Source: Imbricaverruca yamaguchii (taxonomy: Eukaryota; Arthropoda; Thecostraca; Neoverrucidae). Taken from it: a stretch of DNA of 64,000 bases. Location of the stretch: positions 3,784,501 to 3,848,500 of the forward strand of contig JAOTOL010001656.1 in NCBI GenBank assembly GCA_034440575.1, written 5' to 3'. Every line of letters starts with the position of its first letter. Within the stretch, counting starts at the first letter, position 1. This document shows, piece after piece, positions 46,563 through 59,314 of this stretch. The notes under the pieces were generated by a model, which made no database searches, was not told the DNA's origin, and was given only the letters and a program-made list of their open reading frames with translations. The position numbers and the translations under genes are program-made.

Positions 46563-46842
46563 ATGTGGAATCAACCACACAGTGGTACACGACCATGTAC
46601 GATCAACCACACTGTGGTACACGACCATGTACGATTAACCACACTGTGGTACACGACCATGTGCGATAAACCACACTGTAGTACAAGACCATGTGCGATC
46701 AGCCACACTGGTATACAACCATGTGCGATAAACCACACTGTGGTACACGACCATGTACGCTCAACCACACTGTGGTACACGACCATGTGCGATAAACCAC
46801 ACTGTGGTACACGACCATGTGCGGTCAGCCACACTGTGGCCA
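46563..46842. repeat. 32-bp minisatellite with near-palindromic core
   Basis: About nine units of AACCACACTGTGGTACACGA followed by CCATGTGCGATC. Period 32 bp (46571, 46603, 46635 and so on). Each unit carries ACCACA and its complement TGTGGT back to back. One unit is shortened (CACTGGTATACAACC). Confidence 0.94.
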
Positions 46843-49005
46843 GCTCTGTTTGTTGATGGCTTGTCGACGGGCATCGATCTTCGGGAGCATGTTGTAGGGG
46901 TTTTGTGAATTAACACCTGCCCGAACCATGCTGGTGAATAACATTAATTAGGTGGTCACTGATTGGCTTCCTTAGTGAAATATTCAGTGGGTGAATATGC
47001 TCGGTACCTACGGACACAATACGAGTGCGATGATTCCACATCACAATCCACAATATTACCAACAATTGATTGGGCACTCATGGCGATAGCTCGTTATTGA
47101 GACAAAGAAAAAACACGGTGACATTACGCTGGCATATCTATGCCAATAACATCGACGACACGAAAGGGACGGTGGCGCCTCATTACCTCTTTTCCTCTTC
47201 GTGGTAAGCTAGCGATGTCAGTGTTGCTGCCGACGTGCGTCCCAGAGTGTTCAGGTGCTGATCAGGGCCAGGTACACACATTGCCGGCATGGGCGTGCAG
47301 ACGTTTCCATGACGCCGCAATGCGAACCAGACGTGCAAAAACGTGTCAACCGGATGCCCTCTTTTAATAACAAAGGGCAGTTTTGCTACCTATCATGTGC
47401 CACCCTGCATTTATCTCTTCAAGCGTACATTCCATCGCACAATTCCATCACTGAAGACGCAAGCCACTACTTCATCATCCCTATTTGATACTCTTTCAGT
47501 TATGGGTGACAAGAAATGTTAACAACAGTCATCAGTTTATAATTATGCAACCTGGTGCTCTCAATATCTAAACAAACACTATGCTCGTGCTATGCATAAG
47601 CGTAAGCCGCAAACGTGTGCTTAAATGATGGCTCGTGTACCTGTCTGACATGACAAAAAGCGAGTGCTACAATTCCCTGCCACTCTCCACTCACGTATCC
47701 TTTGTAGCAAAATATAAGTAGAAATTGACAACCCCGGGAAAACAACGCAGGTGGACCATTAGCAGCAGCACCACCGAGAGTGAAAAAAAAAAATATTATG
47801 CATGCCCTATATACGCAATCGACACACACAGCGCACGCTGAGGAAATTGGAGCCTAAATATCTAATGGGTTGGACAAATTATTGTGGATAAACGAAAGAA
47901 CTAGATCAACTATCATTGCTTAAAGAACGACCCAAAGGTCCACAAGGAGAGGAGAGGATTCGCGTAGCGTCATGGACCAGCTCGTTTCTTCACTGGGTGT
48001 ATGGGCGCATGTACTGCAGTGGTCATGCAGCGCCCAATCATGGACCGTCTCAGGCGGCTGCGGCGCCTGCGAAATAGCAAACGTCATAGGGAGCTGTCGA
48101 ATGACGGCATACCGTTCATCAGTGGGCAAGGTACGATGACACTTTTCTCCCTTCAGCCTAGAAATCACTGTTCTATCAAACGATAACACGCGCCCTGGAG
48201 GGGGGGGGGGGCGAAATCCGCCCACCCCTCCGGTTTTTCGTAGATAACTCCAGATTTTCCTGGCCGATGTACACCATTGTTTGCGTACCTCCTTAAAAAT
48301 GACCAGCGCATCGCTTAAAGTAAGGTAAATGAAAATATGCCAAACATTTTTCGAGTTAGAGGTCGGTAAAGCAAAAACAATTCGCAGCGTCAGAAAACAA
48401 AAATCGGCGCTGATGCGCTTCCCGTACATTAGTGAAAGGGAAGTGTTCTTGGCAACACTAGCGACGTGTTTGATGTATATTGCTATGCTATCTAATTTCA
48501 AAGTCATGTTAGGTCACCTAGGTCAAGTCAGGTCAAGTTCATGACAGGTTAATGGAACCAAACTTGGTCAACTGGAATGTTGTCATAAACGTAAATGGCT
48601 GTCATGCGATTGATGCCACTTTGCATGTTACTCCCTACACATCCTGAAAACTACTGTTTGTCATTGTGTACCTAAGCGTTTCCATACTTTATTAAAGTAT
48701 TTCATTCCTTTCTTTGCGAAGCCGATTGCGCCAAGCCGCCCAACGGAGCAGAGGGCGGCGGTCTGGTTCCGGTAACTGGAGCAGATAATGACCTGATAAA
48801 GTGCTGCTATATTGGTGACCTGAGGTCAAATACAGGGTCTAGCATTTGTATTGCATCATTAGTCATGTCCAAAACATAAGTAATGCCCATGTTGGAGCAT
48901 TGAAACACAATCACAGTGGTCCATAACAATGACGAGCCAAGCCACGCAAAACTAGAAAATGTCGACATTTTGACATCACTTGACCTTGAATATATTGGCC
49001 TAAGG
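46843..49005. other. Unique sequence, possible diverged R-like stretch
   Basis: No gene was recognised. At about 48195-48540 a G-run, CCACCCCTCCGGTTTTTCG and the ending TTAGGTCACCTAGGTCAAG recall wording in repeat R copy 2 (CCACCCCTCCCTCAGGTTTT, GTCAAGTTAGGTCACC). The match is weak. Confidence 0.3.
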
Positions 49006-49330
49006 TGCCGCTCCGGTAGCTCAGTTGGTTAGAGCGCTGGCCTGCACTGGTCTCCCCTGTACTGGCAACACAGGATTCGAGTCGCTTCGCGCGCTCGCAT
49101 TTAGCCCCCGGCCGGGAGTGGCAGTTGGCAGCTGGCCCGATAAGGCCTGGGACGAGCTACCGGGCGGCCGTGTCGGTGCATTGTCGGCACGTTAAACGTT
49201 CGGTCTAAATTCTGCCGTTGAACTGGAGTTCATGGATCGGGTGGTGGTGCCAGGGTTCACGCAACAAGCTCTGCTTAGCAATAGAACCCTGGTTCCTCAA
49301 GCCAACCCAGCAACAACTCGGATTAATTTT
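49006..49330 (+). mobile_element. tRNA-derived SINE, copy 3 (best preserved)
   Basis: The tRNA-like head GCCGCTCCGGTAGCTCAGTT, then GGTTAGAGCGCTGG (A box) and GGATTCGAGTC (B box). It is followed by the shared body with GATAAGGCCTGGGACGAGC and CTGCCGTTGAACTGGAGTTC, and the tail CAACAACTCGGATTAATTTT. The intact A and B boxes suggest Pol III transcription of the source element. Confidence 0.9.
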
Positions 49331-49561
49331 TTTAATTAAAAAAAGATCACGAAATTTGCACACTATATATTTAACTACCTGCGAGAATCACCTATCTACC
49401 CTGCGAATTTCGTTCCTCCAGCTTTAATAGGAGCCGAGATCTTAGGGGGCCCGAATCCACCCCCTCCAATGCGCGTAATTTTCAGAGGCCCTCCAGGGCG
49501 CGTATTAAGATAGTGGTGGAGCGACGAATGAATTGGTTTGTATACGCACTTTGGACAGCAT
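49331..49561. other. Short spacer
   Basis: Nothing recognised. Confidence 0.4.
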
Positions 49562-50971
49562 TTATGAGCGGTCCGGCCTTGTGCGTCCGTGGTTCATTCC
49601 ACCGGATCTGCAGCCCAGCTTCAACGTTTTGTGGCTGAGCCGACCATGATCACCGAAAATATCCGTCATAGTGCCAGCCATACTCTCCACCACGAACTCA
49701 GGTGGGCTTGTAAGCCACAATCTGGCTATCAGATGGAAGTGCGCTCGTAAACTGGAGTTTTCTCCCCCTCCATCCACAGGACGCGGCACAGCTGCTGGTT
49801 GTAGTAGTTTTCCGGGCAGTGGCACACCACTGCTCGAGCTTCCTCAACAACTTCCACCGTGCAAGAGGCGACTGCGGAGGAAGGGATCAGCCTTTCCTTC
49901 ACCATCGCCTGGGCTCCATCGACTACGTTTGACAGACAATGATAATGACTGACTGCTGAGGAGTCTCTGAAGATCTCGCACCCTCCGGAGATCTAGCATC
50001 GCTGCATTCAGCTTACCGTTCATATCACCCACGTCATGCCCAATGCACCTGAGGCCTCGGACCTGGCGTCCGTAATGGACCGTCACTGATTCCAATAAGG
50101 CCAAGCTCTGCTGGATGTGGCTGCGTACATGACCTACATCAAGCATGGAATGCGTCGGCTATTTCTCTCGATAGTCCCCTTCCAGGTCCTCGTCCACCTC
50201 GACACCGATCCCTGTTAAGGGACTCAGTCATCAACTCCAGGACATTTATCATGTTGTCATACTGCTGCTTCCTTTCCCACGGGAGAAGGTGTGTGTCCTG
50301 AAGTGCAGCGTTTCCGGTAACAATGACAGCGTACACGTCGTGAAGGCATGCCACGCGGACTCTGCTTTGACCTTCCGAGAGCCGGTGGAGGTCACGACAC
50401 AGGGACGCGTCAGACGTTGCGCCGGCAACATGCGAGGCCAATACGCTCTACAGTATCGAGGTTGTGGAGGTAAACCCAGAACTTACGGGACGTATATGGC
50501 GCAAACCTACTGGTAGACCACAACTTTGATTTCAACATACGCTCGCCAAGCTTATAAGCCTTAGTGAGGATATTTTCGAGGCTCTTTCCAGTAACGTGAC
50601 GTCTGTACATGTCCGACATACGTTCAATCGTGTCATCCACTCACCCATTACCTGTTTGCTTTCGAGCATCTCTGTCGGTTAGATTCAGGAGGCGGCCCCG
50701 TCAAATAGAATCACAACGTGCTGACTATCGACCTGTGTGTGGTTACGGTCCGTCACCTGAAGGAGTTCCTTAGACACACCGTGCTGGTGGTATTGACCAT
50801 CCATGGACATGACAGACAGCTGGTCCGGACGTGTCACACCGATTGCACGCGGAGAAGCCAACTCCTCAGCCATTGAGTTACCGTCTCGGGCCTTCACAAC
50901 AGGTGCCGCGATCACAAACGACTGAATGAGCTCCGCTGGAAGGGCGTCTGGTTCGGTTGCAAGTATTCCAG

Positions 50972-51013
<42 letters not shown>

Positions 51014-51640
51014 TGCGATTGGCTGCAGTCACCTTATGTGCACACAGTGAGGCATATACTTCTTCAAGATGAAGTATGTCGTTCACAACGGCTTACGAGA
51101 CACACTTGTTTTCTGTGAAGCGCCCTGTTGTCAGAGCATCTAAACATTTTCTCTCCGTGGCTTGTTTTAGGTGGTGTTTTCCAGCACAGTGAGCCCGGAC
51201 TGACCCCCGTAGGCTTTTGAACAGAAGAGGAAGGGTCTGTCGACTTCGGAATGACGCATCTACACTAAAGTCGTACCTGAACAGACCTTTCCCTCAATCC
51301 TGACCTGCAAATGCTCAGCCGGCTGAAAGTCTGACACGCACGTTTGACAGCATAGCGCACCATCCTCTGGACACAGAACAAGCAGCTGATTTGAAGCCGA
51401 AACCAATGTACTCAGACTTCTTGCTGATCGAAACAGCTGTGACTTCAGGCCGTGTGGCTGAGTACTGGGAGACTTAGCTGCGCGATCCAGCTGTTGAAGG
51501 ACCTTGTCTAGCTTGGCTTCTTGGATATGAGCCCGCGATGTTTGTTCGGTGATCTTCACGTCCATCACACGGAGCATCTCAGCCATTTTCTTTTCGTGCG
51601 CAGCCAACAGCTGACTGACTGCCTCTGTTGTTTTTGACAT
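49562..51640 (-). pseudogene. Broken gene for a coiled-coil/zinc-finger-type protein
   Basis: Minus-strand segments line up as one decayed protein. MSKTTEAVSQLLAAHEKKM starts at 51640 and a coiled-coil-like stretch to about 51490 follows. Then come CCQTCVSDF and HLQVRIEGKVCSGTTL, and after a frameshift near 51260, SFRSRQTLPLLFKSLRGSVR with HCAGKHHLKQATERKCLDAL, GRFTENKCVS and a stop at about 51090. VVNDILHLEEVYASLCAHKV is then interrupted by a (TA)n run. Later frames hold MSMDGQYHQHGVSKEL, a YRRHVTGKSLEN-type helix and PPEFVVESMAGTM. Spaced CxxC and H residues suggest a zinc finger. The layout resembles zinc-finger plus hAT-derived proteins, but only by memory. It may be a transposon-derived or processed gene. 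Confidence 0.5.
50973..51011. repeat. (TA)n tract inside the zinc-finger-type remnant
   Basis: About 38 bp of TA interrupts the remnant between TAANRT and GILATEPDALP without a stop in the minus frame. Confidence 0.95.
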
Positions 51641-54257
51641 CAGGGCGCAGGACGAGTCGGTGATCTGTGGAACACAAGAAACAAGTTAAGCATCTACAGC
51701 TAGCACTGGTGGCAACATGGAAGTTGGTACCTGGTCTTAGCGGGCGAACATTTCCCATCGAATCGCGTGCCAAACCAAAACAGACCGATTATTTCTAGTG
51801 ATTCTCGGGTAGAATCAAATACGTGAGTCGTCTCTGCATCTATGACCCCTTACTGCTATCTATGAGTGATGCAGACTGGTACTAGACACGGCCATGCGGA
51901 ACTGAAAATGACGAGATGGAGCACCCTGCGGTAATGTGACCATGGTTACACGGAGCAGAAAGTCGGTAGAGGACGAGGCGGAAACCTGGCTGGGCATAAT
52001 CATTCCCTGTCTGCACAATCAGTGCATGATTTGACCCATTCACGGAACGACTCAGTAGCCCCACCGATCCACTATGAAGCAAATTTATGGTCCTATCAAA
52101 ATAAATTGTCAGCTAAAAGAGCTTGTTATTAAAGCAGCTTTCCATGGGTACTCCGATCGAGACAGGTATTCACCTGGCTCGTAAAGGGTTTCATTTTGCC
52201 TATGAGACGGTTATTATTGGACGGAACCACCGACGAAAACGACGACACCGAAAGCCGCATGGGAAACGGCAAGCAAAACCGTTAATGTCAGGCTGGTACA
52301 ATGGACGTCATCAAAACACTCATTACGACGCTGTACAGTATTACCAAAACACATGTTTCCCAGCCCTTAGTGTCACTCGCCTCTGTGCGGGCCAAAGAAG
52401 CGCCTCGTTCCGGGATAGTCACGAAACCTTTGGCTCACTGACAGAATTGTCGATGAGGTTCTATGATTATCTGGGGTGACAATGATGCTTCATGCTGAAA
52501 CTGTGCATCAGATGTCTTGCTGCCCTGCACCAAGATAACTAGAGACAACAGGTACTCCGAAGTCGTCAGATCTAGCATAGTTTGTTTAAACTAGACGAAA
52601 CCTACGCCACGTGACGTCATATGCCAGAAGAGCCCTTTTATGCTAGAATGCTGCTGAATTATATCGCGGTTCTTGGATTATCCCGATAAATCTACTGAAT
52701 ATGGTGTTTTTCATTTTCGCACTATTATGGTGCTTTTTCCCTACGGTATATTTCCCTGCCGCTGGAAAACATTCACTGAATCTTCAAGGTTTTGATCGTT
52801 TTCGTTTGTTCCCGTGCCAGTGGTTTTCAAGCAAAGGGTGCCTTCCCTTGAAATAACTTAACAAAATCTGGCCGTGGTTGATATTGTTGGAGTGCATGCA
52901 TCTCAAACATTTTATGTCAATGAAGGCCGTATGCAATATCAATTTTGACATTATGTCCTTGAAGTCATTGATTTCGGCTTTCCGTAATGGCTCTAATCTT
53001 GTGATTAACTTATCCACCACCACCAATAAATATCCCAACTTATCTTGTGCGTTGGTCGCTTAATCAACCATCATATTGTTCCTGTTATGCTATGTGTAAG
53101 TATGTACATGCATACCATGCCACACACCAACTTGTACACAATTTGATAATTGCTTACCTATTGCATCACAACTGGGTAATGGCTGCTGGAGATACAAGGC
53201 CGGATGGTACTGCCAACCAGGGTCATCCCGGTACTTATTTTGAAGTTAAATTTGTGCTTTTCAGGTAATATTTGAATTCTTGGCATTTTCTTCTGCAATG
53301 CAATGCTGGTGAATGTGGTGAGCATGTATTCACTCCAGGTTTTCCTCCGTGAGATATGATTTGGATTTCGCCATTTATGGTTTGTTATTGCAGTTTGAAA
53401 TCATGGTTGCATTGTTTAATTGAAAATTTTCCATTAGACTCCAAGCCAGTCTCCAGTATGCGGGAAGACATCCCAGGGTGAACTTTCCTCTGATGGCGCA
53501 CGATAATGTAGCACATGCCATTCGAAGCGCAGTTCGGGTAGATAGTTTCGGATCTGACCTTCTGTTTCGATAATTTTACAGAGGATATATTGGTGTTTTC
53601 CTCCAAAGGCACTTTCAGGCAACAGCAGACTAAACTTTCGAAGTTTCACAACTGTGCGTACAATCCTGCGCTTTGCAAAACAGATTATTTTCATTTTCAA
53701 AAATGATGTGCTTTGTCGAGAGTACTTTTTCGCCACTCTGATGGAATCAAACAAAGCGTGTTCCTCATTCTCTGGGAAGCATCCACAAGGCAAAGAGAAA
53801 GTACCACACACGCTGATGCCACATGGGAATCGATGCGTCCGCCTTTCGCACAGATATTCTGTTCACAGTCACCCAACGACGGCAAAAGCGTACTTTAGCG
53901 TCAGACGCTGCAGTGGACAACTGGCAGTGTCAGATTTGCACTGCGTTTTACCAAACAGTGTGTGCCGTGGACAGTGCGCGTCGAATGCACGGCAGTTCTT
54001 CAACTCTGCATAAGTAGTGGAGGTGGTCCGACTTGATGGTCTCGGGGCGAGGCGGTCGTTGTATACGTAGTGGATGCGGTGGACATAATGAACTCGGGGC
54101 AGTGTGGACGTGGCATGCTTAATGAGCGTCAGAATCTGTGCTTCGGCAGCGGCCTTTGATTCGCCGTTCACATCCAACTCATTAGGAAATGATTACCATC
54201 CTGAGCGGGTAACACCAACCAAGATCGCACAGTCGCACCAGATGGCTGGTGCATTTT
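51641..54257. other. Unique sequence, nothing recognised
   Basis: Overlapping frames on both strands (for example 53434-53811 minus, 53654-54013 plus, 53869-54177 minus) have no motif I recognise. No tandem repeat was seen. Confidence 0.45.
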
Positions 54258-54480
54258 AGGCAACTATGGGCTCAACTCTTGGCCACTCCACCAATTGTGG
54301 GCTCGGATCTTGGCCACTACTCCAACTGTGGGCTCAGATTTTGGCCACTCCTCCCACTGTGTGCTCAGAGCTTAGCCACTCCTCCAACTGTCGGCTCAGA
54401 GATTGGCCATTCCTCCAACTGTGGGCTCAAGTCTTTGCCACTTCTCCATCTGTGGGCTCATATCTTAGCCACCCTATCGA
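54258..54480. repeat. 31-bp minisatellite
   Basis: About seven units of GTGGGCTCAGATCTTGGCCA followed by CTCCTCCAACT. Period 31 bp (54301 and 54332). Confidence 0.92.
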
Positions 54481-56232
54481 TCACGGGCAACACCGATTTA
54501 GGCCAATCTAGTCTCATCAGGCCTAGGCGGCTCGAGTGTTCAGCGTACGCACAGGGTGGTGGCAAGTCCACTTGATGAAGGACATATGACGGCGCGGAAC
54601 TCGGTCCTAATGCGCAGTGAACTGATTCAACCGAACGAAGCGCGATACAAATTCCTTGGAAGGCGCCAAAGCAAGTGCGTCTGACGGTAATAATCTGGGC
54701 GACCAGTGATGACACCAAGATCTTGGTGCAGATCGTGACACTGTGGTATTTTATTGGCACAAAAGTTTTCTGATATCATTACATTCACCACCTAAACCAC
54801 GGTGTTGCAGCGACTCAGTGTTAGAGGTCGGACTTCTGATCACAAGATCGCGAGTTCCAATTCCACGACCTGTAGAATTCCTGAGTCTGCCCGCGACCGA
54901 TCGCCACGGAGGTGGACGTCACCATATGATCCATCAGTCGGACACATTGTAGAACAGTCTAAGGCTCCTCATCTTTTTCCCATCAACATCCCACGGGTAA
55001 AAATGGTATGGAACCGAGTATTCAGCACCTTCCGTCTCCCGACCAGAAGACGTTCAATTCAAGCTCAATATCGGCAACTCACAAAGGATTTGCACCGTCG
55101 GTGAGGGGTGGGAGATGTGAAAGAGAGGGAGGTGGTGACTTAACGATTTTCGTCTGGGCCAGCCCTACATCATACCGGACTGATTGAGGCCAGGTGCCAC
55201 GATATCCCCAGCCGTTGGCTGCCGCCTGGTAAACAGACCACCACCTGGAGCATACACTACAACTCGTGCACGGACTCTGCTCCGGTGGCACCGGTGCCAG
55301 AAGCGCTCCAGTCGGGGGTACGTCGAGGTCACACACTGCTCGACAGCCAGCGCCGACGTCGACGCCAACGCTGATCACACACAAACGCAATCACGCCGAC
55401 AGCGGCAATGCGGAGCGGGGAGCGTCACGAAAAACCGACCTCGGCGATAGCGGCGACGGCCACGTCAGCGTGGCAACAGCGGCGCTTTTTCCCCGCGCCG
55501 CAGTAGCACGGCGATATTGCAACAGTGCACGGCTGTGAAGGTTAATTGACCAGATAAATCCGCTTTCGTGATTTGAGGCTGCGTTGGTGCGAATCTGGCC
55601 GATAAGAAGGCGCCCCCAGGCTGGGTAGCCTTGGACGGACACGAGTCTTATCTGACACAGCGCCGGCGACCGTGGTGTTTTTGCCGACGCCGAAGCTTTT
55701 TCGTCCACCCCCTGCCGACATGTGCTCTTAGATGAAGGAAGCAGGCTATTGCTGGAAGATAGCAGAACCTACCGTCCTACCGACTCGTACCCGTTGTACC
55801 TACCCCCTACACCTACCGATACGATGACAGGTCAATACGGGGAGGACAGCTAAGTTTTAACTAGGGTAACATTCAGAATCTGACTAGATGACATGCAGCA
55901 AAAAAAAACCTGATGCCGGTTATTGTATTCCAGTGAGATATATTAATAGAGATACATCTGAAAAAGACGACAATCTAGATCCCAATAAGACAGCGCGGTA
56001 AACATTATTAGGATGATATGTTGAATAAACCTAGGATAGCATCCTACATCCAGCTTGAATAACAGCCCAGAACGTGTTCTGTTGATAGGCGAAACCCAAG
56101 GAAGATGAAATAATTGGCTGAGTTCAAAGAACAGATCAAGAAAGATACGCGGCTTTTTTCATACCTGATGTGATGATTTTTCCTTCGCTCACGGACAAAG
56201 CATCGCTTAAGTGAAACAAAATGAATGATTCC

Positions 56233-56235
<3 letters not shown>
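54481..56235. other. Unique sequence with a CpG-rich block
   Basis: About 55190-55700 is CpG-rich. It includes GGCCGATAAGAAGGCG (about 55598) and, facing it, GAGTCTTATCTGAC (about 55645), an inverted pair of GATAAG words. Frames across the block are not recognised, so it may be a regulatory island or a first exon. Confidence 0.3.
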
Positions 56236-56561
<326 letters not shown>

Positions 56562-56692
56562 GTGTTAATGGTTTTTCTCTACGGAGTAGAAAGGCGAAAA
56601 ATACATTAAAACACTAGATTAGCACCTGGAATTACTGCGCTTGAAGCACGGAATACACAAAATCCAAATGTATCCAATTCCATAATTCATTA

Positions 56693-57424
56693 GGTCTGTT
56701 CCGGCGACCTCATCCGGAATAGGTTGAGGGTCCATTTCCTCTACCGCCCCTTCCAGCGCTCCATCCGGAATAGGTTAACCCTCATTGAACCTCAACCGGA
56801 TGAGCAAAATCTAATCCGGCCGGTCGGCGGTTGAGGAAGCGCAATCTTGGAATACGACAAACGTGCCGCAACAGTGGCGTTCAGAATGAAATAGTTTTTT
56901 TACTTGATTTAGAACATGAGCAAAGTCATTAGGTTGTATAAGTCGTACTTTCTTTGTTTTATGACTATTTTTAAGAAATCAAAGGACATGGGATATGTGA
57001 TGGATATGAGCAGTCACCCATGTTTTATGATGGTGAAATAAATGTTTTTGGAGCTTCAGAAGCAGCACAGGCCATCGTCATCTACTGTGCGTCAGCTTCC
57101 CGGTCGGAGTCGGAATAAAAAACACAGCTTCCACCGTGTTTTATTCATCTTCCAATAGCTACTGCACAATGGGATTCATCGGGCTTTCACAACAGCAAGT
57201 AAGTACATCAATCAGAAAAAAATGGGCACTGCTACGCGCAAGATCGGAGCAAGCGACCGAGAACGCCACCGATCTGGACATATGTGCGGAATAACACTAC
57301 AACCATATCACCGCCAACAGCTGATTAAAGGACAAAATTATACCGGTCGTTCCGGCGCCTCGACCTGGAAGAGCTATTCTGGCTGAAGCTCAACCTATTC
57401 CGGAAGAGGTCGCCGGAACAGACC
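56693..57424. mobile_element. PIF/Harbinger-like MITE, 732 bp
   Basis: The left end GGTCTGTTCCGGCGACCTCA, then TCCGGAATAGGTTGAG, is mirrored at the right end by CTCAACCTATTCCGGAAGAG then GTCGCCGGAACAGACC. This gives inverted repeats of about 36 bp with one or two mismatches. A second TCCGGAATAGGTTAACCCTC copy lies near 56764. TTA precedes the left end and CAT follows the right end, so the expected 3-bp duplication is not intact. The GGTCTGTTC end recalls Harbinger-type elements. The interior encodes no transposase. Confidence 0.7.
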
Positions 57425-57849
57425 CATTGTCGTTTTAAACATGCCAATCCGGTGTCGATATCTCCTTCGTTGTCGAAATATCCCTCGTGCAGTACCTTCA
57501 TTTCATTACATATGTTTTTTCTGGTAATGAGCGAAAAGTGACTCTCATCGAGCTCCATATTCACACAACGAAAACTCGGAACAGCACGCGTCAAGCTTGG
57601 TACCTACCTAATTTACTTTTATACAAGAAAATGGTCCACCAGTTCAGCTCCTACATCATGACAACAAAAAACGAAGGCTGATGAACAACTCACGATCGGC
57701 AAGTTCCATGCCTGCTATTCAGCAGTCCAAATCCTGACCAGTACTGCAGAAAAGAACCAGTTTGATGGCATATCAGATCCTCCTATGGTGGCAGGCTCGA
57801 TCCGCCGGATGGTAGGACGAACTCCCATGCTAACTCGATAACGGACACG
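57425..57849. other. Unique sequence, nothing recognised
   Basis: No motif or repeat seen. Confidence 0.45.
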
Positions 57850-58835
57850 TGATGGTTGTCTGTCATTCTGTCACACGCGTCACACTGCCTGCCACAGGTG
57901 ATGGTTGTCTGTCATACACGTCACACTGCCTGCCACAGGTGATGGTTGTCTGTCACATGCGTCACAATGCCTGCCACAGGTGATGGTTGTCTGTCATACA
58001 CGTCACACTGCCTGCCACAGGTGATGGTTGTCTGTCATACACGTCACACTGCCTGCCACAGGTGATGGTTGTCTGTCACATGCGTCACACTGCCTGCCAC
58101 AGGTGGTGGTTGTCTGTCACTCCGTCACACTGCCTGTGACACGTGGTGGTTGTCTGTCATACACGTCACACTGCCTGCCACAGGTGATGGTTGTCTGTCA
58201 CATGCGTCACACTGCCTGCCACAGGTGATGGTTGTCTATCACTCCGTCACACTGCCTGCCACAAGTGATGGCTGTCTGTCACATGCGTCACACTGCCTGC
58301 CACAGGTGATGGTTGTCTGTCACATGCGTCACACTGCCTGCCACAGGTGATGGTTGTCTGTCACATGCGTCACACTGCCTGACACAGATGATGGTTGTCT
58401 GTCACATGCGTCACACTGCCTGCCACAGGTGGTGGTTGTCTGTCACTCCGTCACACTGCCTGTGACACGTGGTGGTTGTCTGTCATACACGTCACACTGC
58501 CTGCCACAGGTGATGGTTGTCTGTCACATGCGTCACACTGCCTGCCACAGGTGATGGTTGTCTGTCACTCCGTCACACTGCCTGCCACAAGTGATGGCTG
58601 TCTGTCACATGCGTCGCACTGCCTGCCACAGGTGATGGTTGTCTGTCACATGCGTCACACTCCCTGCCACAGGTGATGGTTGTCTATCACTCCGTCACAC
58701 TGCCTGCCACAGGTGATGGCTGTCTGTCACATGCGTCACACTGCCTGCCACAGGTGATGGTTGTCTGTCACATGCGTCACACTGCCTGCCACAGATGATG
58801 GTTGTCTGTCACATGTGTCACACTGCCTGTGACAC
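57850..58835. repeat. 41-bp minisatellite with higher-order duplication
   Basis: About 23 units of CCACAGGTGATGGTTGTCTG followed by TCACATGCGTCACACTGCCTG. Variants have ACTCCGTCAC, ATACACGTCAC or GTGACACGTGG. The block beginning at about 58028 recurs in the same variant order beginning at about 58354 (326 bp later), showing duplication of an eight-unit block. Confidence 0.95.
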
Positions 58836-59314
58836 GTGATGGTGGCCTGCCTGTGTTTTTTGTTGTACTTTTGCTCGATCAACATCAGTGAAGTATTGGT
58901 CTGCATCGACTCACTTTGTCTGCGGTATTCGTCAAACATTTTCAGCTTCGTTGGTGTTCTTGCGTCAGGATCCTGCAAAACAAAGCTTTTCATGCATACC
59001 TAGCTCTCTCTGCCTCGGCATTAGTTCACGTACGTGAAAGAACCTCACAAACCGTACATATTTCCCTAATGCTCATATTCAGATGACAGGACATATTAGA
59101 CCAGCGGGGATTTCTTCAATTGTACGATGTTCATGAACGGAGAATTCGTCGAACAGAATTAGGACAGTAGCAAGCAACTGAAGTATTTCATCCGGTCGAG
59201 TTCTGAACCACATTGAATTCGAATGTATGTCGCATTATATTTGTCCACACCAATTAAATGCATTTAAGAAATTCTGGTTCTTGTAAGACAGGGTTTGCTA
59301 AGTAGTAGATAGTA
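58836..59314. other. Unique sequence, nothing recognised
   Basis: No supported feature. Confidence 0.45.

Noticed and set aside
57850..58835. CRISPR-like regular array
   Set aside because: Units are contiguous tandem copies with no unique spacers, and the context is eukaryotic.
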